From Melioribacter roseus (lineage in GTDB: Bacteria; Bacteroidota; Ignavibacteria; Ignavibacteriales; Melioribacteraceae): a stretch of 64,000 nucleotides of DNA. Both the position numbers and the translations under genes were made by a program. Below are positions 45,364 through 55,524 of this stretch, piece after piece. The first letter of the stretch is position 1; every line of letters starts with the position of its first letter. Where the stretch lies: positions 1-64,000 of the forward strand of contig DYLK01000013.1 in NCBI GenBank assembly GCA_020722065.1, in the 5' to 3' direction. Below the pieces are notes generated by a model that did no database searches, was not told the DNA's origin, and worked only from the letters and a program-made list of their open reading frames with translations.

Positions 45364-46590
45364 TTGGAAAACAAAAAAGACAAATTATCAAGTTTAAGCG
45401 AAAAACTTAAGCAAATTGAACAAATAGGAAATCAATCTTCAAATGAGACTGTTTTTGCTATAGACGAAGTCCAAAAACTACTTTCGGCAATTCCTTTTCC
45501 AATTTTGATATTCGATAAAAAATTCCAAAAACATTATTCTAATTTAATGTTCAATGAAACCTTTCAATCGGCAGAATCATTTTTTGAAAGTGTCGAATCG
45601 GAAGAAAAGAACAATTTTTTGGACAAAATTAGTAAAATATTCATTAACAAAGAATCTGATATTTATCATTATAAATTATCAATTTTAGAAGATGAATTTT
45701 ATGTAAAAATATATCTAAACTATCTTCATTTTCCCAAATGCGAATTAATAATGGCACTTTTTCTTGATTTAACAGATTTTGTAAAACAAGAAGAATTAAC
45801 CCAAAAACATATTGAGGATTTACAATATTCGAGAGAAGTTATCGAGGAAAATGCTCTGAAAATTATTCAATTAAATAATGATTTGGAAATATCCCAAAAT
45901 GAATTACAAAAAGCGATACAACAACGCGATAAATTCCTTTCGATTGTTGCTCACGATTTAAGAAGTCCATTTACAGCCCTTTTGGGTTATTCCGAGATCT
46001 TGAAAGAAGAAGCTACAACTTTGAGTCAAGAGGAATTAGTTGATTACACAAATCATCTTTATAACTCAATTACAGCATATTACAAACTTGTTGAAAACTT
46101 GCTAACTTGGTCACGTGTTCAGCGAGGGAAAATTGAGATAAAAAAAGAATATTTTAATTTATTTGATGTGATATATAATATTTTTGAATCTGTAGAATCG
46201 AATGCGCGGATGAAAGGCAATCATTTAACAACAAATGTAAGAAAAGGTGAAATGATTTATGCTGATCAAATGATGATTGAAACAGTAATTCGTAATCTAA
46301 TTTCCAATTCAATAAAGTTTACAAAAAATGGGTTAATAAGTGTGAATTTCGAAAAGTTTGATGTTGGTATTCAAATTTGTGTTCAAGATAACGGAATTGG
46401 AATGAATGAAAAAACTCTTAGTCAGCTTTTTTCTTTAGATGCGAATATTTCACACAATGGTACAGATGGCGAAAAAGGAACTGGATTAGGTTTGCTTGTT
46501 TCCAAAGAATTTGTAGAAATGCATAATGGAAAATTTATGGTTACAAGTCAAGAAAATGTAGGTAGCACTTTTTGCTTTACCATTTTATAA
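45364..46590 (+). CDS. soluble PAS-type sensor histidine kinase
   Basis: 408 residues, no membrane segment, so the signal is probably cytoplasmic. About 30-140 looks like a PAS domain (AIPFPILIFDKKF). A coiled coil (150-190) leads to the HisKA region with phospho-acceptor His197 in IVAHDLRSPFTALLGYSEIL. The ATPase part has the N box IRNLISNSIKF near 310, G1 VQDNGIGM near 341 and G2 KGTGLGLLVSKEF near 370. It starts with a TTG. No response regulator is adjacent, so it is an orphan. It is convergent with the C25 gene at 4 bases. Confidence 0.9.
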   Translation: MENKKDKLSSLSEKLKQIEQIGNQSSNETVFAIDEVQKLLSAIPFPILIFDKKFQKHYSNLMFNETFQSAESFFESVESEEKNNFLDKISKIFINKESDIYHYKLSILEDEFYVKIYLNYLHFPKCELIMALFLDLTDFVKQEELTQKHIEDLQYSREVIEENALKIIQLNNDLEISQNELQKAIQQRDKFLSIVAHDLRSPFTALLGYSEILKEEATTLSQEELVDYTNHLYNSITAYYKLVENLLTWSRVQRGKIEIKKEYFNLFDVIYNIFESVESNARMKGNHLTTNVRKGEMIYADQMMIETVIRNLISNSIKFTKNGLISVNFEKFDVGIQICVQDNGIGMNEKTLSQLFSLDANISHNGTDGEKGTGLGLLVSKEFVEMHNGKFMVTSQENVGSTFCFTIL

Positions 46591-46594
46591 CAAA

Positions 46595-49500
46595 TTATTT
46601 TATTTTCGCCAATTTTCCAGTTGATGTAATTGTTTCGTCGGCTTTTTTCATTATTATTTTATAAAAATATGTCCCGTTTGCAATTTCATCTCCATCTTCA
46701 TCTTTTCCATCCCAAAATAATTTATTAAAATCATAATCTAATTCACTTGAATTAGCTTTTATTGATTTTATCAATCTTCCTGCCACTGTAAAAATTTTAA
46801 TTTCCATTTCATCTGGAATTTGAGGTAGTTTGAAAGTGAAGTAAGTTTCATTTGCAAAAGGATTTGGGTAATTATAAACATCCATTAATTGCAACTGATT
46901 AGATATTTTAAAAGATTTAGTAATTCCATTTTCCAATGCAATATTTCCGTTTGCATCTTTTCCATTAACAAATAATGTGTAATCTCCATTTTGCAAAGTT
47001 GGTGTAAAAGTTACAACATATTTTGGATTCGATTGATTTATTTCTATTTCAATATCTGGATTGTTCGCATAAATTGATTGTCCATTTAGTTTAATGATTA
47101 CACTTGAAGTATCAGTTATGGGCAGAATTGATTCATCAGAAATTGAGATAATTATTTCTGGAGTTGGTGAAATAAATTCGCCATTCAAAATATCCTTTTG
47201 GTCAATTAGCAAATTAATGCTTGGTTTTGTAGTGTCAGCTTTAACAAAAAATGGAATTGAGTAATAATTGTTATCTTTAAAATGTTCAACAACTTTGTTG
47301 GAATCATCAATTGAGATTTCAAAAGAATATTCCCCACTAAGATTTGCAGTGGCTTGCGAAACAGAGAAATTCCTTTTGCTTTCGGCTGAAATAGAATCCA
47401 CAAGTTGTGTGAAAATCACAAATGAATTATTTTCAGAATCTCTCAATTTTACCGAAACCCAAAAACTATCAGCGGAATTTTCTCCAACATTATAAACAGA
47501 GAAGTTGAGCATTTCATTTTCACCTTGTTCAACGGAATCTTTCTCGACACTGACAACTTGATAATTAATCGCAAGTTCGGCAATCCCAACGTAATCTACA
47601 CCGAGAGAATAAAGTTCTGGAGAAATTTTATCATCACTTGCTGAAAATTGAGCAAGCAATTTAATTTGGGGATAAATTTTAGCATCAATAAAACTTAAAT
47701 CAGCAGTGGAATCTTGAACAGTAAATTGCTGCAAAGTATCAATTTCCCCATTTTCACGAATTCCAAGTGGAGTATAAGTAATTTGAGAATTTGAGATTAA
47801 ATTTTGCTGAACATTTAAGGATTTCCATTTAGTAGCTTTCCCAATTTGCGAAGTAAGAAGTGAACCAGAATCTGAAAGATATGAGATTGTGGTATCAATT
47901 TGCACAAACCCGTCGCCTTGATGAGAAAATGCTTCTGGCATTGAGCCAATTGCCGCTCCTTTTTTTCCTATGAATGCCCAAGATGCACGAAAATCTACTG
48001 AATCAATATATTTGCTTCCATACTGTTTAATTTTATTTAATAAATTAGCATCTGTAATTGAACCATGGTCTGAGATAGAAAATAATAGAATTCTATCGTT
48101 TGATAATGTATCTAAAAAAGTCGTATAATTTGTTAGATTACTTCCGCCTGATAAAACATCAAATAATTTATATTCTATGAAATTATATGGAATTTCTGAA
48201 GAAAATACTGAAACATGATGCCCTCGCAAAGTTGCTTCAGGAATTGTATTAACACTATTTCTCTCATTCACAGCAGTATTTCCATCATTAAATCCAGCAG
48301 AAACGACATGGAAATTAATATAAGAGGAATCGATTTTTAATGAACCTAAATTTGTTAAATTATTGTTTGAAGAGTTGAGAAAACTTATACTATCTTTTAG
48401 AAAATACTTACTATCTGAAATTAAAAAAGAAGATGAAATACTATAATTTTCGGAATTTTTTATTTTACTTCTATACCAATATCTATTTCCATTTGATATC
48501 GAAATAGGAATTTCTGTAAAAATTGTATCAAGAATATATTCAGAAATTATTTGAGAAGAAAAATCTTGATTTTCAGAAAGTTCTAATATGATTGTTGAAT
48601 TTGGCGGTTCAACTGTTGGGTTTAAAATTTTAACTCTATTTTTGATTCCATTCTCAACATAGTAATCTATTAAATTTCTAGTAGAAGATGATGCAATTAC
48701 AAAATTATAATTGGCTGTATTATCATCTTCACTAATTTCATTATATGAATTAGAATTATCCAAAGTAACTATAATTGTATGGTTCCCTGGTTGATCTTTT
48801 GTATAAATAGGAATCACTAATGAATCGGAATATTTTGGAATTGGTCTTTTAAGAATTAACTCTTCTTTATTGCTTTTGGGATATGAAGATTTTGTGTTAA
48901 CATAGTTATGGATTATACTAATTGAGACTGAATCATTCGATACTTTCCCTAAATTATTATAAGATATCTTTATTTTTGAACTATCATCCAAGTCAGTAAT
49001 ATTATCATTTAATAATTCTATGTTTTCACTTAACAACTTAAAATTTGGTTTTTCAGGAATTGGTAAAGAAATAATTGGGTCCCCAAAATATTCATTTGTT
49101 AAAGCAAATAATGAATAGCTCCCTGATGAACCATAATTCTGTAGCATTTCAAGTTTAGCTTGTTTATGAGCTTCGGAAATTTCAGTAAACCCTTCTTGTA
49201 ATATTTTTTTATAAAATATTTTAGGAACGGTTAATGAAGTTGAAGTAAATCCAAGAGATGAATTTCCAATGTATCCGATAGCTTGTCCTTCTGCGTCAAT
49301 AGTAAATAATTCAGCAAAAGCAACAATATCTGGTTCTGCAAATTTTCCTGTTGAACAACCAAAATCGGTTATTAATGGAAATCTGTTTGCAGAATTTCCC
49401 AGCTGTGTTGGAGAAATAATAGAATTATCCCATGTTTGAGTACCACTATGTCCCAAATATGAAATAAAAAGACTCCCTTTATCAATTTCACTCTCAACAA

Positions 49501-51874
49501 AATCAAGTGAATATGGGCCAAAATTTGTTTTAGGCTCAATTGTTTTATAAAAGTGTGTATAGTTTCCACCAATTGGAATTGTGTCAACATAATTTTCAAT
49601 AATAAAATCATTTACTTCTTTCATTGAATTTAATTGATTTTCATCATTTTCATTTCCGCCAGAAAAGAATAGATATTTCTTATTCCATTCATCATAATTT
49701 CCACTGAGATATTGTTGATGTTTCTCTAAATACCAGTCAATTTCATCATTTGATTTTACAGGTAAACGGCCAATATTCATTTGTGGGATATAAGCTCCAG
49801 TTGTGTCCCAAGTTACGAACCAATTATCACTTACTGGAGCACCAAAAGAGGGCACATAATTTTTGACATATTCAAATCCTTGATAGATATGTTTATTGTT
49901 ATGATAATCATAACTAGCATCTCCAAGGAGTAAAACATATTGTGGTAAAGGTTCTTTCCAATTATTATGAGTAATTTTCAAAAAATCTTGAATTGCTTCG
50001 GGGTTAAAAAAACCATAATCAAATTCATCATAAATATCATTAACATTAATAACTTTAGTTGTTACATTATAGTTTGATGCAATAAATTCTGCATATTCAT
50101 ATGCTTTTGTGATAAAATCCGAGTGAGTAATAATTAAATAGTCAGCTTGATTTTCATTGTTTCTTAAATTAGTAAATTGTTTAAGATAGTAGAAATAAGG
50201 TGACATTATTTTCAAGGAATCTAGAAGAACATATTTACTATAAGAAGAAACTGAGTCTGAAAACAACAATTCATTATTTTCTTGATTTAGATTAAATCTC
50301 TTAAATTCATCACCATATTTCCAAATTGTAAAATTGTTCGAATTTATATCAGTTATTTTAATGTTTCTTAAATCTTTTGTATCTAAAAAAGGGAAAGAAA
50401 AAAGAAGAGAATCGCTAAAAGGTTTTAAATAGCGTGGATATTCGATTTCGTACCAATCATAGAAAAATGTATTAAGTGATGCATTTGTTACATAAGAATT
50501 AACTTTTAAATTATTAGTTGCATTATTCGTAAGTAAATTTGAATTCAATTCCGCCGATAGAACAACTTGATCATATTTACTAAAATAAGTAGAATCATAC
50601 GCTTCGGGGTATGAATTTAAACTTAGTGAAATATGGTAAGCATTATCGTTAATATCAGACACCCAACCTTGAGCTTTAAAATACATTTGAAATGGTTTGT
50701 TTGGATAAGCAGAATTTACTGTGAAATTAAAACTTCTTGTCCCTGGTGAAATTCCACCCCAAATCCATGTTTTATTTTCAATCCAAAATGGAGATTCTCG
50801 CCTTGTTAAATCTTGGCAAGTAAAGTCAAACCAAGGATTGCTTTCATAATGGTCAATTTGTGAATAATAATATAATGTATCTGAAGTTGAAGTTATGTTC
50901 ATCGTTAAATTTTCAACTCTTATTCCATTTTCGCCATTCCAAGTTAGCCAATAGATAGTAGTGTCAGTATATCTTCCGAGATATTCATTATAAGGTGTAT
51001 TAAATTCACTTTCTTCCCTATGTTTTCCCCCCATATTTTTTATCCCAACAAATTCAATAAAATCGGTTTCGTCAAAAGAGAGATCATCTTCTCCTTCTAT
51101 AAAAATTGGAATTTGGGTTCCATTCATAAATATTTTAAGTGTTTTCGGATTAATTAAACTTAGATTTACATTTTCAGCAATTAAATCATTATAAGTTATA
51201 CGATAAATACCATCTTGATTAGTTCCTAATTTTAGATATTCAGAATTGTAATCAATCCAATCATTCATATTTTTTATTGGAAATTTTGTTGATTTATTTT
51301 GAATCTTAAAAGGTGAGTTTAAAATTATTTTTGCTTTCTTAGCTCTTTCTTTTTGAGCAAATTCAATATTTTTTGAAAATTTAAGTGAAATATTAAACTT
51401 ATCTACAAATTCAATAATTTCATTTTTATTATCATATTTTACAGGATTTATTTCTAAATGCATACAATAGTAATCGTTAATCCATAAATAACCTTTTATT
51501 TCTAAAAAGGGTTTAATTACTTTTTTATAACTTGCATTTTTAGAATTTATTGTGCTATCACTGGCAATATAGAATTCTTTATTTAACTCTGGTGTTTTAT
51601 TTATTGTATTTAACTCAATTATAGAGTATTGTAAAGTGGGATTTTCTATTATTGGCAATGATATAAAAATATCATAATGAGGAAGTATTGGACTCCCAGG
51701 TTCCGAGGGATTAAAAAATTCACTCCAATCTGTATCTGAATGAAAATTGTTATTCGAACCAGAAGTAAAATCAATCGAATAGTTTTCTGCAGAAATATTT
51801 TCACTTATTGTATATATTTGTGCGAATTGAATATTGAATAAATAAATTGATAAAAGGAAAAAAATTTTTTTCAT
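46595..51874 (-). CDS. giant C25/PorU-like cysteine peptidase with ILEI-like domain
   Basis: 1759 residues. Signal peptide about 1-18 (NIQFAQ). A long beta-rich N-terminal half (about 60-570) leads to a gingipain-type C25 core (about 580-940) with catalytic His809 in SYLGHSGTQTW and Cys840 in DFGCSTGKFAE. After CARDB/Ig-like modules (about 940-1085), residues about 1175-1325 resemble the ILEI/FAM3 fold (NKIKQYGSKYIDSVDFRASW then AFIGKKG). More Ig-like modules follow, then a FlgD-like end (about 1668-1759) with NYPNPFANET, DGKDEDGDEIANGTYFY. PorU sortases are C25 members, so it may process T9SS cargo; a secreted protease is the alternative. GAGG precedes the ATG. Confidence 0.85.
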   Translation of the reverse strand: MKKIFFLLSIYLFNIQFAQIYTISENISAENYSIDFTSGSNNNFHSDTDWSEFFNPSEPGSPILPHYDIFISLPIIENPTLQYSIIELNTINKTPELNKEFYIASDSTINSKNASYKKVIKPFLEIKGYLWINDYYCMHLEINPVKYDNKNEIIEFVDKFNISLKFSKNIEFAQKERAKKAKIILNSPFKIQNKSTKFPIKNMNDWIDYNSEYLKLGTNQDGIYRITYNDLIAENVNLSLINPKTLKIFMNGTQIPIFIEGEDDLSFDETDFIEFVGIKNMGGKHREESEFNTPYNEYLGRYTDTTIYWLTWNGENGIRVENLTMNITSTSDTLYYYSQIDHYESNPWFDFTCQDLTRRESPFWIENKTWIWGGISPGTRSFNFTVNSAYPNKPFQMYFKAQGWVSDINDNAYHISLSLNSYPEAYDSTYFSKYDQVVLSAELNSNLLTNNATNNLKVNSYVTNASLNTFFYDWYEIEYPRYLKPFSDSLLFSFPFLDTKDLRNIKITDINSNNFTIWKYGDEFKRFNLNQENNELLFSDSVSSYSKYVLLDSLKIMSPYFYYLKQFTNLRNNENQADYLIITHSDFITKAYEYAEFIASNYNVTTKVINVNDIYDEFDYGFFNPEAIQDFLKITHNNWKEPLPQYVLLLGDASYDYHNNKHIYQGFEYVKNYVPSFGAPVSDNWFVTWDTTGAYIPQMNIGRLPVKSNDEIDWYLEKHQQYLSGNYDEWNKKYLFFSGGNENDENQLNSMKEVNDFIIENYVDTIPIGGNYTHFYKTIEPKTNFGPYSLDFVESEIDKGSLFISYLGHSGTQTWDNSIISPTQLGNSANRFPLITDFGCSTGKFAEPDIVAFAELFTIDAEGQAIGYIGNSSLGFTSTSLTVPKIFYKKILQEGFTEISEAHKQAKLEMLQNYGSSGSYSLFALTNEYFGDPIISLPIPEKPNFKLLSENIELLNDNITDLDDSSKIKISYNNLGKVSNDSVSISIIHNYVNTKSSYPKSNKEELILKRPIPKYSDSLVIPIYTKDQPGNHTIIVTLDNSNSYNEISEDDNTANYNFVIASSSTRNLIDYYVENGIKNRVKILNPTVEPPNSTIILELSENQDFSSQIISEYILDTIFTEIPISISNGNRYWYRSKIKNSENYSISSSFLISDSKYFLKDSISFLNSSNNNLTNLGSLKIDSSYINFHVVSAGFNDGNTAVNERNSVNTIPEATLRGHHVSVFSSEIPYNFIEYKLFDVLSGGSNLTNYTTFLDTLSNDRILLFSISDHGSITDANLLNKIKQYGSKYIDSVDFRASWAFIGKKGAAIGSMPEAFSHQGDGFVQIDTTISYLSDSGSLLTSQIGKATKWKSLNVQQNLISNSQITYTPLGIRENGEIDTLQQFTVQDSTADLSFIDAKIYPQIKLLAQFSASDDKISPELYSLGVDYVGIAELAINYQVVSVEKDSVEQGENEMLNFSVYNVGENSADSFWVSVKLRDSENNSFVIFTQLVDSISAESKRNFSVSQATANLSGEYSFEISIDDSNKVVEHFKDNNYYSIPFFVKADTTKPSINLLIDQKDILNGEFISPTPEIIISISDESILPITDTSSVIIKLNGQSIYANNPDIEIEINQSNPKYVVTFTPTLQNGDYTLFVNGKDANGNIALENGITKSFKISNQLQLMDVYNYPNPFANETYFTFKLPQIPDEMEIKIFTVAGRLIKSIKANSSELDYDFNKLFWDGKDEDGDEIANGTYFYKIIMKKADETITSTGKLAKIK

Positions 51875-51886
51875 AAGACCTCAACC

Positions 51887-52630
51887 ATGGAAAATATATT
51901 AGCAAAAATAAATATTTTAAATGAATCACACTATAAACAAACAATAAATAATGTTTTGCTGAATAATCAGAAAAGAACATTTTGCTATTTAAATACTCAA
52001 GTATTTTATGAAATCGAAAGAAACAAGGAATTTCAGAATGCTTTCAATAATTTTGATTTCGTAATACCAGATGGAACAAGTGTAGTTTGGTCAAAAAATC
52101 ATCTTTTGAAAACAAATATTCAAAAAGTTGTTTTTACTTATTCATATTTTAATTTTATGAGGGATTTCTTTATTCAGAACAAGATAAAACTATTCTTTTT
52201 AGGTGCCAAACACGAAACTATTCTTAAAGCAGTAAAATTAGAAAAAGAAAAATATCCCGAATTGTTAATAAGTGGTTTTCAAGACGGATATTTTTTCGAC
52301 CAAGAAACTAGTGATGAAATCATTGAACTGATAAATTCTTCCAAAGCTCAAGTATTAATAGTAGGAATGGGATGTCCAAAAGCAGAATTGTGGATTCATC
52401 AGAATTTTTCAAAAATTAATGTAAATGCTATTTTTAGCGTTGGTGGATTTTTCGATTTCCTTGCAAAGGATAAAATTCAAGCTCCAAAGTGGATGTATAA
52501 TTCTGGATTTGAATGGTTATTTAGACTAATTCAAGAACCAAGAAGATTGTGGAAAAGGTATTTGGTGTCTAATATTTATTGGCTTTACAGACTAATTAAA
52601 AGTATTTCAGTTGATAAATTTTTTCACTAA
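51887..52630 (+). CDS. WecG/TagA/CpsF-family glycosyltransferase (GT26)
   Basis: 247 residues. Family motifs: VIPDGTSVVWSKN near 60-72, LFFLGAKHETI near 104, GFQDGYFFD near 127, VGMGCPKAELWIHQN near 151 and FSVGGFFDFLAKDKIQAP near 172, ending in WLFRLIQEPRRLWKRYL. Family members add a second sugar (ManNAc(A)) to undecaprenyl-linked GlcNAc. The ATG is only 12 bases from the divergent C25 start, with no clear ribosome binding site. Its 3' end overlaps the convergent GT9 gene by 35 bases. Confidence 0.9.
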   Translation: MENILAKINILNESHYKQTINNVLLNNQKRTFCYLNTQVFYEIERNKEFQNAFNNFDFVIPDGTSVVWSKNHLLKTNIQKVVFTYSYFNFMRDFFIQNKIKLFFLGAKHETILKAVKLEKEKYPELLISGFQDGYFFDQETSDEIIELINSSKAQVLIVGMGCPKAELWIHQNFSKINVNAIFSVGGFFDFLAKDKIQAPKWMYNSGFEWLFRLIQEPRRLWKRYLVSNIYWLYRLIKSISVDKFFH

Positions 52631-53528
52631 TTGATTCAATTAATTCTGCACTTGTTATACTCTGTAATTCGAAACTTTCAAATTGAATTCCTTTTTTATT
52701 ATTGATTAACGCACTTTCAACAGTTGTCGCAGAAAATAATCCTATAAATTTTGTATTATAAGCATCTGCTAAATGAATTGGGAAGGAATCAACAGAAATA
52801 AAAAGTTTGCAGTTTACTAACTTGACTAATTGTTCGATTTCGGGAAATGGAATTAAAGAGACATCTTCATTTTCAAAAACATTTATCTTATTATCCCCAA
52901 TAATATAAATAGGATAAAAAAAGTTCTTTTTTAAATAACTGATAATAGACAAGACTTGAACTTTTGACAAACTCTTAAATTCCCGCATTGAAAAAGGATG
53001 TAAAACTATGAAGTCACCTTCTTTATAAGATGGAATTTCTGGGAAAGAATATTTCAATAAACTATGATTTGAATAAAATAGTGCATCAATAATATTCTTG
53101 ATTCTAAATATAAAATTTGAATCCTTTGACCAATTAATTATCTTAATTCTATTTTTACTACTAATAAATCCTCTCTGATTTTTATCGAACCATTCATTCC
53201 GTTTAAATAAGTTAATAAATCCTCCTTTATTAACTGATTTTGATAACATTAGAAAAATTGAATTTACAATACCTGGGAAGAATGAAAATGAGTAATCATA
53301 TTTTTGCTTTCGTATAATTTGTAAAGTCCTAAAAACAGAAAATATTGTCCTTTTTTCTAAAATAACTTTATTTATCTGAGAAGAGTTTAGAAGAAAAATT
53401 GAATTGGAGGTGGTTAAAACATCAACCGAAAAATCTATCTCCAATAATTTTAGGTAACTTATAGCGGATAATGAAAGATAAGTATCTCCAATTGCATTTG
53501 TCGATATAATCAATACCTTTAATTGCAT
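52596..53528 (-). CDS. glycosyltransferase family 9
   Basis: 310 residues from the ATG at 53528; a TTG five codons earlier is possible. Family 9 landmarks: ISTNAIGDTYLSLSAISYLK at the N terminus, DFIVLHPFSMREFKSLS near 155-180, and ISVDSFPIHLADAYNTKFIG near 250 with the DSxxxHxA pattern. It overlaps the upstream GT9 gene by 10 bases and the convergent WecG-like gene by 35. Likely transfers a sugar (heptose in typical members) to a lipid-linked core. It is the last gene of the four-gene unit starting at 56714. Confidence 0.82.
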   Translation of the reverse strand: MQLKVLIISTNAIGDTYLSLSAISYLKLLEIDFSVDVLTTSNSIFLLNSSQINKVILEKRTIFSVFRTLQIIRKQKYDYSFSFFPGIVNSIFLMLSKSVNKGGFINLFKRNEWFDKNQRGFISSKNRIKIINWSKDSNFIFRIKNIIDALFYSNHSLLKYSFPEIPSYKEGDFIVLHPFSMREFKSLSKVQVLSIISYLKKNFFYPIYIIGDNKINVFENEDVSLIPFPEIEQLVKLVNCKLFISVDSFPIHLADAYNTKFIGLFSATTVESALINNKKGIQFESFELQSITSAELIESISEKIYQLKYF

Positions 53529-54607
53529 TCTAAAATTTGACAAATTGCGGAATAAACTTTTTCAACAGTGACTTTTGTAATACATTCCCTCTCTTTCAGA
53601 ATGCACTGCCACTCGCAACCAAAACAATCAAGTTGATGAAATAAATATTTTGTTTTAGAATCATTCGGTTTTGGTAAGTATCTACCATAATTTCCGCCAC
53701 CAATAATTGCAATAACTTGAATGTTAGTTTTTAAGGCAATGTGAGTTATACCAGAATCTAACCCAATAAGTAATTTTGAATTTGTAATAATGTATTCTAA
53801 TTCAAAAAGAGTAAACCTATTACTTGAATATTCAACGTTAAATTTCCCCAAAATCATCTTGGCTAAAGGCTCTTGTTCTTCTGAAGAAACAATTAGGATT
53901 TTATATTTGGTATAAAATCTTTCAACAATTTTCACAAAATTTTCTAAAGCCCAATCTCTATCGATATCAGAAGAAAAGGGTGAAATAATAATATCATATT
54001 TAAAATTTTCCTTTTTAGAATTATCAAGTGTAACCGAATTTCTCCCAATTGGATGATTTCTCTTAAAATAGTTAATTACATTTTCTATTCTTTCATACTC
54101 GTTAAAAGTATCTTTATTGAGAACATAATCATACTTATTGTGAATTGTATTTTTGAGTTCGGGATAAACGGTTTTCCAATTATTATAATTACAATAAGTT
54201 GTTTTTGCCCCAATACATAACGCCAAAGAATCATTCCAAGCAGTTCTTGCAGATGTCAAATTATATACTTCATTAATCTGTAATTTTCTTAAAAAAAGAG
54301 TGAATTTTATTCTGTAAATAAGATTATATCGAAATTTGTTTATTTTCAAAGGAATAATATTGGTAAAATAGCTTTTATCAGAAAATAGAGATATTAAACT
54401 TTCATTAATCAAAAAATAGAATTTATTATCTCCTTCATTCCCAATTTGCTCCATTAATTGAGAAAAAATAACTAAATCACCAATTCCCCCTGTTTGAATA
54501 AACAAGTAATTATTGTTATTCGAAGACTTACTTTTTTTCGAGAATAAGATTAAAAAAAGAAAATTCAGATAATTAAATATTTTAATTAAGTATTTGTTTT
54601 TTTTCAT
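53519..54607 (-). CDS. glycosyltransferase family 9 (heptosyltransferase-like)
   Basis: 362 residues. A hydrophobic N terminus (about 8-23) may bind the membrane. FIQTGGIGDLVIFSQLM near 36 and LLIGLDSGITHIALKTNIQV near 278 are family signatures. The C terminus has a cysteine cluster (CFGCEWQC, then ECITKV) typical of a GT9 subgroup. It overlaps the upstream GT2 gene by 4 bases. With the following GT9 it could extend one core region. Sugar specificity cannot be read. Confidence 0.85.
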   Translation of the reverse strand: MKKNKYLIKIFNYLNFLFLILFSKKSKSSNNNNYLFIQTGGIGDLVIFSQLMEQIGNEGDNKFYFLINESLISLFSDKSYFTNIIPLKINKFRYNLIYRIKFTLFLRKLQINEVYNLTSARTAWNDSLALCIGAKTTYCNYNNWKTVYPELKNTIHNKYDYVLNKDTFNEYERIENVINYFKRNHPIGRNSVTLDNSKKENFKYDIIISPFSSDIDRDWALENFVKIVERFYTKYKILIVSSEEQEPLAKMILGKFNVEYSSNRFTLFELEYIITNSKLLIGLDSGITHIALKTNIQVIAIIGGGNYGRYLPKPNDSKTKYLFHQLDCFGCEWQCILKERECITKVTVEKVYSAICQILECN

Positions 54608-55524
54608 TTGAAAGGATTACGGAAATTTGGGAAGAAATCTCTGTCTATCAATGGATGATTCCCAAATTGATACAATTTTTGAGTTTCGAATCTCATTTTA
54701 TTTTTAGTTTTAATTAGTTTGTCGAAATTAGTCACAAGTTTAAATGTAATTTTAAAAAATGATATTATATATAGATAAGAAATAGCAACAATTAGTCTGT
54801 TTAAAATCCACTTTAATAGATATATTGAGGAGCGGTTGAAATCAAAGTTTTGTATTATAAAAACACTAATTGTGTAATAGAAATGTTCATATCTAAATTT
54901 CGTCTGGAAAGGATTTATTTTTTCTTCCGGTCTCAATTTGCTTTGTATATGAAAAACATAATGATTCTCTAAAAAGAAAATACGTGAACCTGAATTATAA
55001 CATCGCATACTAAAATCTTGTTCGTGGTTATAGATGAATATTTTTTCATTGTAGCCACCTATTTGATTTATTAATTTTCTTTTAATTAAAGCACCACAAC
55101 CAATAAACATTAACGGGATGTTATTATTAAACCCAATTTTTTCGTATTCTTTAAGCCTAAGATTATAAATGTGGTAAGCCACTATCCCAATTTTTTCATC
55201 TTGTAAAATTGTTTTTACACCAGCATCTATTGCATCTTTTTCAGGATAACTATCATCGTCCAAAACCAAAACATATTCCCCTTTTGCTATCTCAAATCCG
55301 CGATTCCAGCCTGCAATTCCAATGTTCTTTTCCAATTCAATCAATACAACATTCGGAAATTCCGATTTCACCATTTCTCTTGTTCCATCAGAAGAAGCAT
55401 TATCTACAACTATTACCTCAATATTCTTATAATCTTGCTCAAAGACTTTGGTTAAAGTAAAACGAAGTTCATCTTTTCGATTAAAAGAAAGAATATTTAC
55501 TGTAACTAAAGGATTATTTTTCAT
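54604..55524 (-). CDS. glycosyltransferase family 2 (rhamnosyltransferase-like)
   Basis: 306 residues, GT-A fold. VTVNILSFNRKDELRFTL and IEVIVVDNASSDGTREMVK near the N terminus, GIAGWNRGFEIAKGEYVLVL near 71-90, then LDDDSYPEKDAI as the metal site near 90-101, and GGYNEKIFIYNHEQDFSMR near 156-174. These are traits of the WbbL-like/rhamnosyl subgroup. A membrane-associated hydrophobic stretch lies near 230-265. Overlaps of 4 bases on both sides couple it to the ATPase gene and the GT9 gene. Confidence 0.87.
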   Translation of the reverse strand: MKNNPLVTVNILSFNRKDELRFTLTKVFEQDYKNIEVIVVDNASSDGTREMVKSEFPNVVLIELEKNIGIAGWNRGFEIAKGEYVLVLDDDSYPEKDAIDAGVKTILQDEKIGIVAYHIYNLRLKEYEKIGFNNNIPLMFIGCGALIKRKLINQIGGYNEKIFIYNHEQDFSMRCYNSGSRIFFLENHYVFHIQSKLRPEEKINPFQTKFRYEHFYYTISVFIIQNFDFNRSSIYLLKWILNRLIVAISYLYIISFFKITFKLVTNFDKLIKTKNKMRFETQKLYQFGNHPLIDRDFFPNFRNPFK

